From NCBI RefSeq assembly GCF_014191495.1, contig NZ_JACHWR010000001.1, positions 1,798,001 through 1,862,000 on the forward strand: a stretch of 64,000 nt of DNA, in the 5' to 3' direction. Positions 43,889 to 53,211 of this stretch are shown here, piece by piece. Numbering within the stretch: position 1 is the first letter of the stretch; every line of letters begins with the position of its first letter. This stretch comes from Nocardioides soli. Its GTDB lineage: Bacteria > Actinomycetota > Actinomycetes > Propionibacteriales > Nocardioidaceae. The notes under the pieces were generated by a model. The model did not search any database and was not told the DNA's origin. It was given only the letters and a program-made list of their open reading frames with translations. The position numbers were made by a program, and so were the translations under genes.

Positions 43889-45277
43889 ATGCGATCACGC
43901 AACATGCGCCGTGGCCTGGCAGCTGCCGCCGCCCTGGCGAGTGCGGGACTCGTCCTCGCGAGCTGCGCGAGTGACGACGACGGCGGCAGCAGTGAAGCCA
44001 GCGGCACCTGGCCGGGTGACGGCAAGTCCGAGTGCTCGGGACTCGAGCAGCTCGCCGACTTCGGCGACCTGAGCGGCAAGTCGGTCTCGGTCTACACCTC
44101 GATCCTCCCGCCCGAGCAGGAGGCCCAGGAGAACTCCTACAAGCTGTTCACGACCTGCACCGGCGCCTCGGTCAAGTACGAAGGCTCCGACCAGTTCGAG
44201 ACCCAGCTCGTCGTCCGGGTGAAGGCCAACAACGCCCCCGACATCGCCTACATCCCCCAGCCCGGCCTGCTCAAGACCGTGGTCGACTCGGGTCAGGTCG
44301 TCGAGGCCCCGTCGCAGGTCGCCGACAACGTCGACGAGTTCTTCGGCGAGGACTGGAAGGGCTACGGCACCGTCGACGACACCTTCTACGCCGCTCCGCT
44401 GGGCGCCAGCGTGAAGTCCTTCGTGTGGTACTCCCCCTCGATGTTCCAGAAGAACGGCTGGGAGGTCCCGGAGACCTGGGACGACCTGATGTCGCTGACC
44501 GGTGACATCGCCGCGACCGGCATCAAGCCCTGGTGCGCCGGCATCGAGTCCGGCGACGCCACCGGCTGGCCGGCCACCGACTGGCTCGAGGACGTGCTCC
44601 TGCGCGACGCCGGACCCGACGTCTACGACCAGTGGGTCAACCACGACATCGCGTTCAACGACGACGCCGTGGCCGAGGCGCTCGACAAGGTCGGCGCCAT
44701 TCTCAAGGACCCCAAGTATGTCAACGGCGGCTTCGGCGACGTGGACTCGATCGCGACGACGGCGTTCCAGGACGCCGGCCAGCCGATCCTCAAGGACCAG
44801 TGCGCCCTGCACCGGATGGCGAGCTTCTACGCCGCCCAGTGGCCCGAGGGCACCAAGGTGACCGAGGACGGCGACGTGTTCGCCTTCTACCTCCCGGTGA
44901 CCAACGAGGACTTCGGCAAGCCGGTGCTCGGCGCGGGCGAGTTCGTCGCCGCGTTCGACGACCGGCCCGAGGTCGCGGCGTTCCAGACCTACCTGTCGAC
45001 CGACGTGTGGGCCAACGAGAAGGCCAAGAGCACGCCGGGTGGCGGCTGGGTCAGCGCCAACACGGGTCTGGACGAGGCCAACCTGAGCAGCCCGATCGAC
45101 AAGCTCTCCGCGGAGATCTTCCAGGACCCCGACGCGACCTTCCGCTTCGACGGATCCGACCAGATGCCCAGCGCCGTCGGCGCCGGCTCCTTCTGGAAGG
45201 AGATGACCGCCTGGGTCACCGGTGAGAGCACGAAGGACGCCCTCACCAACATCGAGAACTCCTGGCCGAGCTCCTGA
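43889..45277 (+). CDS. Sugar ABC transporter substrate-binding lipoprotein (AglE type)
   Basis: 462 residues, lipoprotein signal with lipobox LASC (Cys about 27) after a hydrophobic stretch. The body is a family 1 solute-binding protein of the alpha-glucoside AglE group (SVYTSILPPEQEAQENSYKLFTTCTGASVKYEGSDQFE; APDIAYIPQPGLL; WPATDWLEDVLLRDAGPDVY). It catches a sugar outside the membrane and delivers it to the two permeases downstream. The ATG at 43889 has AGAGAGGA upstream. AglE relatives suggest an alpha-glucoside; the adjacent GH1 enzyme suggests a beta-glucoside, so the sugar is open. Confidence 0.9.
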   Translation: MRSRNMRRGLAAAAALASAGLVLASCASDDDGGSSEASGTWPGDGKSECSGLEQLADFGDLSGKSVSVYTSILPPEQEAQENSYKLFTTCTGASVKYEGSDQFETQLVVRVKANNAPDIAYIPQPGLLKTVVDSGQVVEAPSQVADNVDEFFGEDWKGYGTVDDTFYAAPLGASVKSFVWYSPSMFQKNGWEVPETWDDLMSLTGDIAATGIKPWCAGIESGDATGWPATDWLEDVLLRDAGPDVYDQWVNHDIAFNDDAVAEALDKVGAILKDPKYVNGGFGDVDSIATTAFQDAGQPILKDQCALHRMASFYAAQWPEGTKVTEDGDVFAFYLPVTNEDFGKPVLGAGEFVAAFDDRPEVAAFQTYLSTDVWANEKAKSTPGGGWVSANTGLDEANLSSPIDKLSAEIFQDPDATFRFDGSDQMPSAVGAGSFWKEMTAWVTGESTKDALTNIENSWPSS

Positions 45278-45288
45278 TCGACCACGCG

Positions 45289-45322
45289 GCGCTGGGACGG
45301 GCGGGCTCGCTCGTCCCAGCGC
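45289..45322 (+). terminator. Intercistronic hairpin after the binding-protein gene
   Basis: GCGCTGGGACG (45289-45299) pairs perfectly with CGTCCCAGCGC (45312-45322), loop 12 nt. Placed between binding-protein and permease genes, it probably protects the upstream message or partly stops transcription, giving more binding protein than permease. Confidence 0.65.
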
Positions 45323-45332
45323 TTCGTCGCAC

Positions 45333-45368
45333 GAGACGGCCGCAGAGACAGCCGCAGAGACAGCCGCA
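45333..45368 (+). repeat. Three 12-bp tandem repeats before the first permease
   Basis: GAGACGGCCGCA followed by two copies of GAGACAGCCGCA, then GAGACAGGAGG, whose AGGAGG is the ribosome binding site of the permease. Copy number could change the spacing or structure of this intercistronic region. Confidence 0.85.
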
Positions 45369-45383
45369 GAGACAGGAGGCAGG

Positions 45384-46352
45384 GTGAGCACGTCCGACAA
45401 GTTCGTCCAGATGGTGATCGCCGTCGCCATCTTCTACGTGGTGATCGGCGCGATCCTGCTGCTCACCCAGCGGCTGCGGTCGCGGGCGGGTGAGCGCGTC
45501 CAGACGGCCGCCTTCCTCGGCCCCTCGGTGCTGCTGATCTGCATCGGGCTGCTCTACCCGGCGATCGTGACCGTCTGGCAGTCCCTGCACGGCGCCTCCA
45601 GCTTCGATCCGCCCTGGGTCGGCCTCGACAACTACAAGAAGCTCTTCACCGACAAGCAGCAGCTGACGGTGCTGCGGAACACGCTGCTGTGGGTGATCCT
45701 GACCCCGATCGTCTCCACCGGGATCGGCCTGGTCTACGCGGTGCTGGTCGACCGGATCCGGTTCGAGCGGATCGCCAAGGCCCTGATGTTCCTGCCGATC
45801 GCGATCTCCATGGTCGCCGCCTCGATCATCTGGAAGTTCGTCTACGCCTACCGCTCCGGCGAGGCGGACCAGATCGGGCTGCTGAACCAGATCCTCGTCT
45901 GGCTGCACGTCGACCCGTACAACTTCCTGCTCAACGACCCCTGGAACACCTTCTTCCTCATCGTGATCCTGATCTGGATCCAGGCGGGCTTCGCGATGAC
46001 GATCCTGTCGGCCTCGATCAAGGCGATCCCCGACGACATCGTCGAGGCCGCCCGGCTCGACGGCGTCGGCGGCTGGAAGATGTTCCGCTTCATCACGGTG
46101 CCGAGCATCCGGCCCTCACTCATCGTCGTCCTGACCACGATCACCATCGCGACGCTCAAGGTCTTCGACATCGTGCAGACCGCGACCGGGGGCAACTTCA
46201 ACACCAGCGTGCTGGCCTACGAGTTCTACCGCCAGAACTTCATCGCAGGGAACCAGGGGATCGCCACCGCGATCGCGGTGGTCATCTTCGCCCTGGTGAT
46301 CCCGGTCGTCATCTACAACATCCGACAGATGCGGAAGCTGGAGGCACGATGA
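45384..46352 (+). CDS. Sugar ABC transporter permease (AglF type)
   Basis: 322 residues. The extra N-terminal helix (KFVQMVIAVAIFYVVIGAILLL) is typical of AglF. The EAA loop that docks the ATPase is EAARLDGVGGWKMFRFITVPSIRP. The frame is open upstream, but GTG at 45384 has AGGAGG 5 nt before it. It forms the membrane channel with the next gene. No ATPase gene lies in the cluster, so a shared MsiK-type ATPase is expected elsewhere. Confidence 0.9.
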   Translation: MSTSDKFVQMVIAVAIFYVVIGAILLLTQRLRSRAGERVQTAAFLGPSVLLICIGLLYPAIVTVWQSLHGASSFDPPWVGLDNYKKLFTDKQQLTVLRNTLLWVILTPIVSTGIGLVYAVLVDRIRFERIAKALMFLPIAISMVAASIIWKFVYAYRSGEADQIGLLNQILVWLHVDPYNFLLNDPWNTFFLIVILIWIQAGFAMTILSASIKAIPDDIVEAARLDGVGGWKMFRFITVPSIRPSLIVVLTTITIATLKVFDIVQTATGGNFNTSVLAYEFYRQNFIAGNQGIATAIAVVIFALVIPVVIYNIRQMRKLEAR

Positions 46353-47305
46353 CCGCGACCGAGCTCGACACGATCGCACCCCAGGCCACCGGCAGCCCGG
46401 GCGGCCGGCCGCGCTCCGCCGCCGCGGCCGCCAAGGAGGGTCTGTCCGGGCGGCTCGCGTCCGTGATCGCCCTGGTCATCGCGGTCCTGTGGACCGTGCC
46501 GACCTTCGGCCTGCTGGTCTCGTCGTTCCGCCCCGAGGAGGACGTCAAGTCCAACGGCTGGTGGAACATCTTCACCGACCCGGCGTTCACGCTGAAGAAC
46601 TACAGCGACGCCCTCAACGGCGGGGCCAGCGGCGAGGGCCTGAGCACGAACCTGATCAACTCCATCGTGATCACGATCCCGGCGGTGCTGATCCCGATCA
46701 GCCTCGCCACCCTCGCGGCGTACGCGTTCGCGTGGATGGACTTCCGCGGCCGTGACGTGCTCTTCGTGGCGATCTTCGCGCTGCAGATCGTGCCGATCCA
46801 GGTCACCCTCGTGCCGCTGCTCAGCCTCTACGTCGACCCGCCGTTCAACCTGATGCCGCTGGCCGGCCGGGACGCACCGGCCGGTGGGCTGTACGAGCTG
46901 TGGCTCTCCCACACGATCTTCGCGCTGCCGCTGGCGATCTACCTGTTGCACAACTTCATGCGCCAGATCCCCGGGGAGCTCATCGAGTCCGCGCGCGTCG
47001 ACGGGGCCGCCCACGTGCAGATCTTCAGCCGCATCATGCTCCCGCTGATGATGCCCGCGATCGCGGCCTTCGCGATCTTCCAGTTCCTGTGGGTCTGGAA
47101 CGACCTGCTGGTCGCGCTGGTGTTCAGTTCGCCGGAGGTCACTCCGCTCACGGTGCAGCTGGTCAGCCTGGTCGGCGAGAAGGGGCAGGACTGGCAGCTG
47201 CTGGCGTCCGGCGCCTTCATCTCCCTGGCCATCCCCCTCGTCGTGTTCCTGACCCTCCAGCGATACTTCGTGCGTGGCCTGCTTGCCGGGAGCGTCAAGG
47301 GCTGA
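46349..47305 (+). CDS. Sugar ABC transporter permease (AglG type)
   Basis: 318 residues with an Ala/Gly-rich N-terminal extension, six membrane helices, EAA loop ESARVDGAAHVQIFSRIMLPLMMP and the AglG-like end RYFVRGLLAGSVKG. The ATG overlaps the AglF stop (ATGA). Its last 11 bases overlap the convergent GH1 gene. Confidence 0.9.
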   Translation: MTATELDTIAPQATGSPGGRPRSAAAAAKEGLSGRLASVIALVIAVLWTVPTFGLLVSSFRPEEDVKSNGWWNIFTDPAFTLKNYSDALNGGASGEGLSTNLINSIVITIPAVLIPISLATLAAYAFAWMDFRGRDVLFVAIFALQIVPIQVTLVPLLSLYVDPPFNLMPLAGRDAPAGGLYELWLSHTIFALPLAIYLLHNFMRQIPGELIESARVDGAAHVQIFSRIMLPLMMPAIAAFAIFQFLWVWNDLLVALVFSSPEVTPLTVQLVSLVGEKGQDWQLLASGAFISLAIPLVVFLTLQRYFVRGLLAGSVKG

Positions 47306-48698
47306 CGGGTCGGCGGCCGGTCTCGGACGGAGCGGAAGCGATGTGCTCGGCGAGCCAGTGGTAGGACGCCTTGGGCGTCCTGGTCAGGGTGGAGGGGGCG
47401 AGGTGCACGATGCCGAAGGTCTTCGTGTAGCCCTCTGCCCACTCGAAGTTGTCGAGCAGTGTCCACACGAAGTAGCCGCGCACGTCGGCCCCGGCCCCGC
47501 GCGCCGCCTCGGTGGCGGCGAGATGCTCGCGCAGGTAGTCGATGCGATCACCGTCGTCGACCATCGGCCGGCCGTCCGGGCCGGCCACCACCGCGTCGTC
47601 GGCACAGGCAGCGCCGTTCTCGGTCACGACGATCGGCAGTCCGGTGCGCTCGTGGGTCTGCACGAGGACCGCCTCGAGCCCCGCCGCATCGACCTCCCAC
47701 CCGATGTCGGTGCGGGGCTCGCGCACCACGAACGAGACCGGCGTGACCCCGGGGTAGGCCTCGATCTCGGGGTGTACGTCGAGGCCCGGGTCGGCGAGCG
47801 CCGGCCGGAACGGCGTGTAGTAGTTGACGCCGATCCAGTCGGCGGAGCCGCGCACCAGCGCGAGGTCGCCGTCGCGGACCAGCGCCGGGTCGGCGAGCTC
47901 GGGCGCGACCCGGAGCAGCCCCTCGTCGTACGCGCCCTCGGCGAGCGGCCCGGTCCAGATCCGGTTGCGAACGGCGTCGAGCTCGTCGGCGGCACCCGCG
48001 GCCGCGGGCGACTCGGGCCAGAACGGCGCCAGGTTGTGCACGATGCCGAGGTCGGTCACACCCGCGTCGTGCAGGCGGGCCGCGGCCAGGCCGTGGCCGA
48101 GGTTGAGGTGGTGGGCCGCCCGGTGGCCGGCGCCGCCCTCCCGGCGGCCGGGCGCGTGGATGCCGGCGGCGTAGCCGAGGTAGGCCGCGCACCACGGCTC
48201 GTTGTGGGTCGCCCAGACCCGCACCCGGTCGCCGAGCCGGTCGTGCACGACCATCGCGTAGTCGGCGAACGCCTCGGCCGTGCTCCGCTCGAGCCAGCCG
48301 CCGCGGTCCTCGAGAGGCTGCGGCAGGTCCCAGTGGTAGAGCGTGGCGGTCGGCCGGACGCCCCGGGCCAGCGCGGCGTCGACGAGCCGGTCGTAGTAGT
48401 CGAGCCCGCGCGGCTCGACGGCCCCGGTGCCCGCCGGCACGATGCGGGGCCAGGCCACCGAGAAGCGGTACCAGCCCGCGCCGAGGCCCGCGACCAGGTC
48501 GAGGTCCTCCTCGAAGCGATGGTAGGAGTCACAGGCCACCGAGCCGTCCCGCCCGTCGCGGATCGCGCCCGGACGGGCCGCGAAGGTGTCCCAGATCGAG
48601 GTGCCGCGGCCGTCCTCGCGCGCGGCGCCCTCGATCTGGTACGCCGCGGTCGCGGCGCCGAAGGCCAGGGTCGGCCCGGCGGGCAGGTGCTGGGTCAT
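47295..48698 (-). CDS. GH1 beta-glucosidase
   Basis: 467 residues, complete TIM barrel of glycoside hydrolase family 1. The acid/base Glu is in THNEPW and the nucleophile Glu in VVTENGAA; N-terminal FGAATAAYQIEGAAREDGRG and SIWDTF form the substrate pocket. There is no signal peptide, so it acts in the cytosol on imported disaccharides or glucosides. The frame runs upstream into the operator, but the ATG at 48698 sits 7 nt after TACCGT. It is convergent with the transporter operon and divergent from the LacI gene. Confidence 0.93.
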   Translation of the reverse strand: MTQHLPAGPTLAFGAATAAYQIEGAAREDGRGTSIWDTFAARPGAIRDGRDGSVACDSYHRFEEDLDLVAGLGAGWYRFSVAWPRIVPAGTGAVEPRGLDYYDRLVDAALARGVRPTATLYHWDLPQPLEDRGGWLERSTAEAFADYAMVVHDRLGDRVRVWATHNEPWCAAYLGYAAGIHAPGRREGGAGHRAAHHLNLGHGLAAARLHDAGVTDLGIVHNLAPFWPESPAAAGAADELDAVRNRIWTGPLAEGAYDEGLLRVAPELADPALVRDGDLALVRGSADWIGVNYYTPFRPALADPGLDVHPEIEAYPGVTPVSFVVREPRTDIGWEVDAAGLEAVLVQTHERTGLPIVVTENGAACADDAVVAGPDGRPMVDDGDRIDYLREHLAATEAARGAGADVRGYFVWTLLDNFEWAEGYTKTFGIVHLAPSTLTRTPKASYHWLAEHIASAPSETGRRPVSP

Positions 48699-48705
48699 GG
48701 GCCCC

Positions 48706-48711
48706 ACGGTA
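48706..48711 (-). promoter_or_regulatory. Candidate -10 box of the GH1 gene (leaderless)
   Basis: TACCGT on the minus strand is 7 nt before the ATG. The LacI operator at 48730-48743 then falls on its -35 region, an ideal place for repression. Confidence 0.55.
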
Positions 48712-48729
48712 GTGCCTGGATCGGGAAAG

Positions 48730-48743
48730 TGGGAGCGTTCCCA
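48730..48743. promoter_or_regulatory. LacI-family operator 2, between GH1 and lacI genes
   Basis: TGGGAGCGTTCCCA, identical to 43730-43743. It ends 2 nt before the regulator ATG, so it overlaps that gene's start region as well as the GH1 -35; GGGAG within it could double as the regulator's ribosome binding site. Confidence 0.85.
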
Positions 48744-48745
48744 CA

Positions 48746-49762
48746 ATGACCGGCATCCGGGACGTGGCGCGCGACGTGGAGATGTCCACGGCGACCGTCT
48801 CGCGCGCGTTGCGCGGGCTGCGGGGCGTGTCCGAGACGACCCGCGGCCGGGTGCTGGAGTCGGCGCAGCGGCTGGGCTACGTGCCCTCCCCCAGCGCCGC
48901 CGGACTGGCCAGCGGCCAGACCCGCACGGTCGCCGTCATCGTGCCCCGGGTCACCCAGTGGTTCTTCGCCGCCGTGGTCCAGGGCGCCGAGGAGGTGCTG
49001 CGCGAGCGCGGCTACGACCTGCTCCTCTACAACCTCGCCGGCGACCCCTCCGCCCGGCACCGGGTGTTCGAGACCAGCCTGCTGATGAAGCGGGTCGACG
49101 CGGTACTGGTGCTCAGCCTCAAGCCGAGCCCCGGCGAGCGCGACCGGCTCAGCCGGCTCGGCCGGCCGGTGACGATCGTCGGGGCCGACCTCCCCGGCTG
49201 GGCGACCGTGCGCATCGACGACGAGGAGGCCGCCACGACGGCGACCCGGCACCTGGTCGACCTCGGCCACGAGCGGATCGCCTACATCGGCGGCGCCACC
49301 TCGGGCGTCCTCGACTTCACCGCGCCCTCGGCCCGGCTCGCCGGCTACCGCCGCACCCTCGATCGCGCGGGGCTCGAGCAGCCGCCCGGACTCGAGGAGG
49401 ACGGCGAGTTCACCGCGGCCGGCGGCCAGGCGGCCGCCCTGCGGCTGCTCGCCCGGCCGGACCGGCCGACCGCGATCTTCGCGGCCTCCGACGAGATGGC
49501 GATCGGCGCGCTCCGGGCCGCCCGCGAGCTCGGGCTGCGGGTCCCCGAGGACGTCTCGGTCGTCGGGGTCGACGACCACGAGATGGCCAGGTACTTCGAC
49601 CTCACCACGGTCGCCCAGCCCGTCCACGAGCAGGGCCGGGTGGCGGCGACCCAGGTGCTCGCGGCGCTGACCGACGACGACTGGACGCCGGAGCAGGTGA
49701 TCCTCCCGACCGAGCTCGTCGTGCGTCGTACGACGTCGCGGCCCGGTCAGACCCGCACGTAG
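48746..49762 (+). CDS. LacI-family repressor of the glucoside cluster
   Basis: 338 residues. The N-terminal HTH (GIRDVARDVEMSTATVSRALRGLRGVSE), hinge helix (PSPSAAGLASGQ) and periplasmic-binding-like sugar domain (AVIVPRVTQWFFAAVVQGAEEVL...) are complete. It likely binds both TGGGAGCGTTCCCA sites and represses the transporter, the GH1 enzyme and itself until a glucoside is present. CebR of Streptomyces uses a nearly identical operator. Its 3' end overlaps trmB by 16 bp, tail to tail. Confidence 0.9.
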   Translation: MTGIRDVARDVEMSTATVSRALRGLRGVSETTRGRVLESAQRLGYVPSPSAAGLASGQTRTVAVIVPRVTQWFFAAVVQGAEEVLRERGYDLLLYNLAGDPSARHRVFETSLLMKRVDAVLVLSLKPSPGERDRLSRLGRPVTIVGADLPGWATVRIDDEEAATTATRHLVDLGHERIAYIGGATSGVLDFTAPSARLAGYRRTLDRAGLEQPPGLEEDGEFTAAGGQAAALRLLARPDRPTAIFAASDEMAIGALRAARELGLRVPEDVSVVGVDDHEMARYFDLTTVAQPVHEQGRVAATQVLAALTDDDWTPEQVILPTELVVRRTTSRPGQTRT

Positions 49763-50481
49763 CGCAGATCCGTGATCGCGCGGCCGGCGGCGAGCCCCTT
49801 GCGCTCGAACTTCGTGACCGGCCGCTCGGCCCACCGCTCGACGACGCCGCCGCGCAGCAGCGGCTCGGCGTCGAGCACCTCGACCATCTGCTCGGCGTAG
49901 TCGGCCCAGTCGGTGGCCAGCCGCCACTCGGCGCCCGACCCGAGCCGGCTCGCGGCGAGCCGACCGAAGGTCGGGGTGACCAGCCTGCGCTTGTGGTGCC
50001 GCGTCTTGTGCCAGGGGTCCGGGAAGAAGACCCACAGCCCGGCGAGGCTGTCCCGCGCGACCAGGTGCTCCATCGACCACACGGCGTCGACGCTGAGCAG
50101 GCGCACGTTGGTGAGCCCGGCCTCGCCGATCCGCCCGAGGGTGTCGGCGACGCCGGGGAGCCACACCTCGAACGCGACGACGTCGTGGTCCGGGCGGGTC
50201 CGCGCGAGCTCGACCGTGGACTCCCCGATGCCGGAGCCGATCTCGACGATCAGCGGCGCGCGCCGTCCGAAGAGGCCCGCGAGCGAGAAGCCGGGCGCGT
50301 CGACCGCCTCGTCGGGCACCCACCACCGGTCGGCGTACGCCTCCCAGGCCTGCGCCTGGCGGGGGGTGAAACGGCTGCCGCGGCGCGCGTAGGTCAGCAC
50401 CTCGCGCAGCCGCCGGCCGTCCTCGGTCAGCTTGTGGTGCGGGCGCGCCGGCCGCACTCCGTCGTCAGGCGTCTGGCTCAT
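49747..50481 (-). CDS. trmB: tRNA (guanine-N7)-methyltransferase
   Basis: 244 residues with the TrmB features: SAM motif LIVEIGSGIGESTVELA, the acidic FEVWLPGV region and the signature FFPDPWHKTRHHKRRLV. It makes m7G46 in tRNA. An N-terminal basic extension precedes the core. It follows ilvA by 16 nt and is probably co-transcribed with it. Confidence 0.93.
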   Translation of the reverse strand: MSQTPDDGVRPARPHHKLTEDGRRLREVLTYARRGSRFTPRQAQAWEAYADRWWVPDEAVDAPGFSLAGLFGRRAPLIVEIGSGIGESTVELARTRPDHDVVAFEVWLPGVADTLGRIGEAGLTNVRLLSVDAVWSMEHLVARDSLAGLWVFFPDPWHKTRHHKRRLVTPTFGRLAASRLGSGAEWRLATDWADYAEQMVEVLDAEPLLRGGVVERWAERPVTKFERKGLAAGRAITDLRYVRV

Positions 50482-50497
50482 CTCTCGGTCGCGGCCC

Positions 50498-51754
50498 TCA
50501 CATCAGGAACGTGAACAGCGGCGAGCCGGGCGGCACCCGCTCGATGGTCAGCGGGCTGGCCGCCATCCGGTCCAGCAGCCCGGCCAGCCCGGCGGCGGCC
50601 TCGAGCTCGATGCCGACCAGCGCCGGGCCGGTCTCGCGGTTGTTCTTCTTCACGTAGTCGAAGACCACGATGTCCTCGCTCTCGCCGAGTACGTCGTCGA
50701 GGAAGTGCCGCAGCGCACCCGGCTCCTGCGGGAACGACACCAGGAAGTAGTGGCGCAGTCCCTGGTGCAGCAGCGACCGCTCCAGGATCTCGCCGTAGCG
50801 GCTGACGTCGTTGTTGCCGCCGGAGACGATGCAGGCGACCACGGCGTCCGCCGGGAACGAGCCCGCCAGCTCGCGGGCGGCGGTGCTGGCCAGCGCCCCC
50901 GCGGGCTCGGCGATGATGCCCTCGACCTGGTAGAGGTCGAGCATCTCGGTGCAGACCGCGCCGGCGTCGACCGTGATCACCTCGTCGACGAGGTCGCGCA
51001 CCAGCGGGTACGTCAGGTCACCGACCCGGCCGACGGCCGCGCCGTCGACGAAGGTGTCGACCTGCTCCAGCGCCACCGGACCGCCGGCCGCGAGCGCCGC
51101 GGTCATGCTCGCCGCGCCCTGCGGCTCGACGCCGACGATGCGGACCTCCGGGCACCGCTCGCGCAGCCACACGGCCAGTCCGGCGATCAGCCCGCCGCCA
51201 CCGACCGGGACCACGACGGTGTGCAGGGGCCGCGGTGCCTGCTCGACCAGCTCCGGCGCGATCGTGCCCTGGCCGGCGATCGTGCGCGGGTCGTCGAACG
51301 GCGGCACGTAGACCGCGCCCGTGCGCTCGGAGTCGGCGTGGGCGGCCGCGCCGGCCGCGTCGTACGTGCTGCCCTCCACGACCAGCTCGACCCGCCCCTG
51401 GCCGAGCGCGAGGATGCGCTGCCGCTTCTGTCGGGGCGTGTTGCCCGGCACATAGACCCGCCCCTGCACGCCGAGCCGGGCGCAGCTCCACGCCAGCCCC
51501 TGGCCGTGGTTGCCCGCGCTCGCGCAGACGACCCCGCGGGCGCGCTCGGCGCCGGTCAGCCCGCTGATCAGGTGGTAGGCGCCGCGCACCTTGTAGGACC
51601 GGGTGAGCTGGCGGTTCTCGCGCTTGAGCAGCACGGTCGCGCCGACCTCCTCGCTCAGCCGGTCGCTGTGCTCGAGCTCGGTGCGGCGTACGACGGACCG
51701 CAGCACCTCGGCCGCGGCCTCGACCGCGGCGGCGTCAAGTCGCTCGTTGCTCAC
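50498..51754 (-). CDS. ilvA: Threonine ammonia-lyase (biosynthetic threonine dehydratase)
   Basis: 418 residues. The PLP lysine is K55 in TRSYKVRGAY, the phosphate-binding loop VGGGGLIAG, and a C-terminal ACT-like regulatory domain starts near LRHYFLVSFPQEPGAL. It converts threonine to 2-oxobutanoate, the first step to isoleucine; the C-terminal domain suggests feedback control. GTG at 51754 lacks a ribosome binding site and follows TAGGGT by 8 nt, fitting a leaderless mRNA. Confidence 0.92.
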   Translation of the reverse strand: MSNERLDAAAVEAAAEVLRSVVRRTELEHSDRLSEEVGATVLLKRENRQLTRSYKVRGAYHLISGLTGAERARGVVCASAGNHGQGLAWSCARLGVQGRVYVPGNTPRQKRQRILALGQGRVELVVEGSTYDAAGAAAHADSERTGAVYVPPFDDPRTIAGQGTIAPELVEQAPRPLHTVVVPVGGGGLIAGLAVWLRERCPEVRIVGVEPQGAASMTAALAAGGPVALEQVDTFVDGAAVGRVGDLTYPLVRDLVDEVITVDAGAVCTEMLDLYQVEGIIAEPAGALASTAARELAGSFPADAVVACIVSGGNNDVSRYGEILERSLLHQGLRHYFLVSFPQEPGALRHFLDDVLGESEDIVVFDYVKKNNRETGPALVGIELEAAAGLAGLLDRMAASPLTIERVPPGSPLFTFLM

Positions 51755-51762
51755 GGGACACG

Positions 51763-51768
51763 ACCCTA
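51763..51768 (-). promoter_or_regulatory. Candidate -10 box of ilvA (leaderless)
   Basis: TAGGGT (51768-51763, minus strand) ends 8 nt before the ilvA GTG; TCGACG 16 nt upstream is a weak -35. The remaining 125 bp to the tuf terminator show no gene. Confidence 0.5.
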
Positions 51769-51893
51769 GGGGGTAGGGCCGGCACGTCGACTCGCGGTCC
51801 GCTGTGGGGTCGCCGAGTCGGCGCTACTTTCCGCTGCGGGCGCTTCGCGCGGGGGCAAACTGGCGCCGCCTCGGCTCCTCTCCGGCACAGACA

Positions 51894-51931
51894 GAAGGGC
51901 CCCGACAGCCTGGCGGCTGTCGGGGCCCTTC
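51894..51931. terminator. 17-bp perfect hairpin terminator after tuf
   Basis: GAAGGGCCCCGACAGCC (51894-51910) pairs with 51915-51931 around loop TGGC; on the minus strand it is followed by the T-rich TGTCTGT. It lies 15 nt beyond the tuf stop and ends the str operon. Confidence 0.92.
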
Positions 51932-51945
51932 GTGTCAGTGCTGGA

Positions 51946-53139
<1,194 letters not shown>

Positions 53140-53211
53140 TGTGGGCTCCTCCTGGTTGGTGTGTTACTTGACTCGTACTTGCTGGGTGTTACTGCCGAGG
53201 GTCCGACGCGA

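Noticed and set aside
43889..48698. Naming the transporter cebEFG (cellobiose)
   Set aside because: The permeases have the extra N-terminal helix and C-terminal motifs of AglF/AglG, so only the operator and enzyme point to cellobiose; the sugar is left open.
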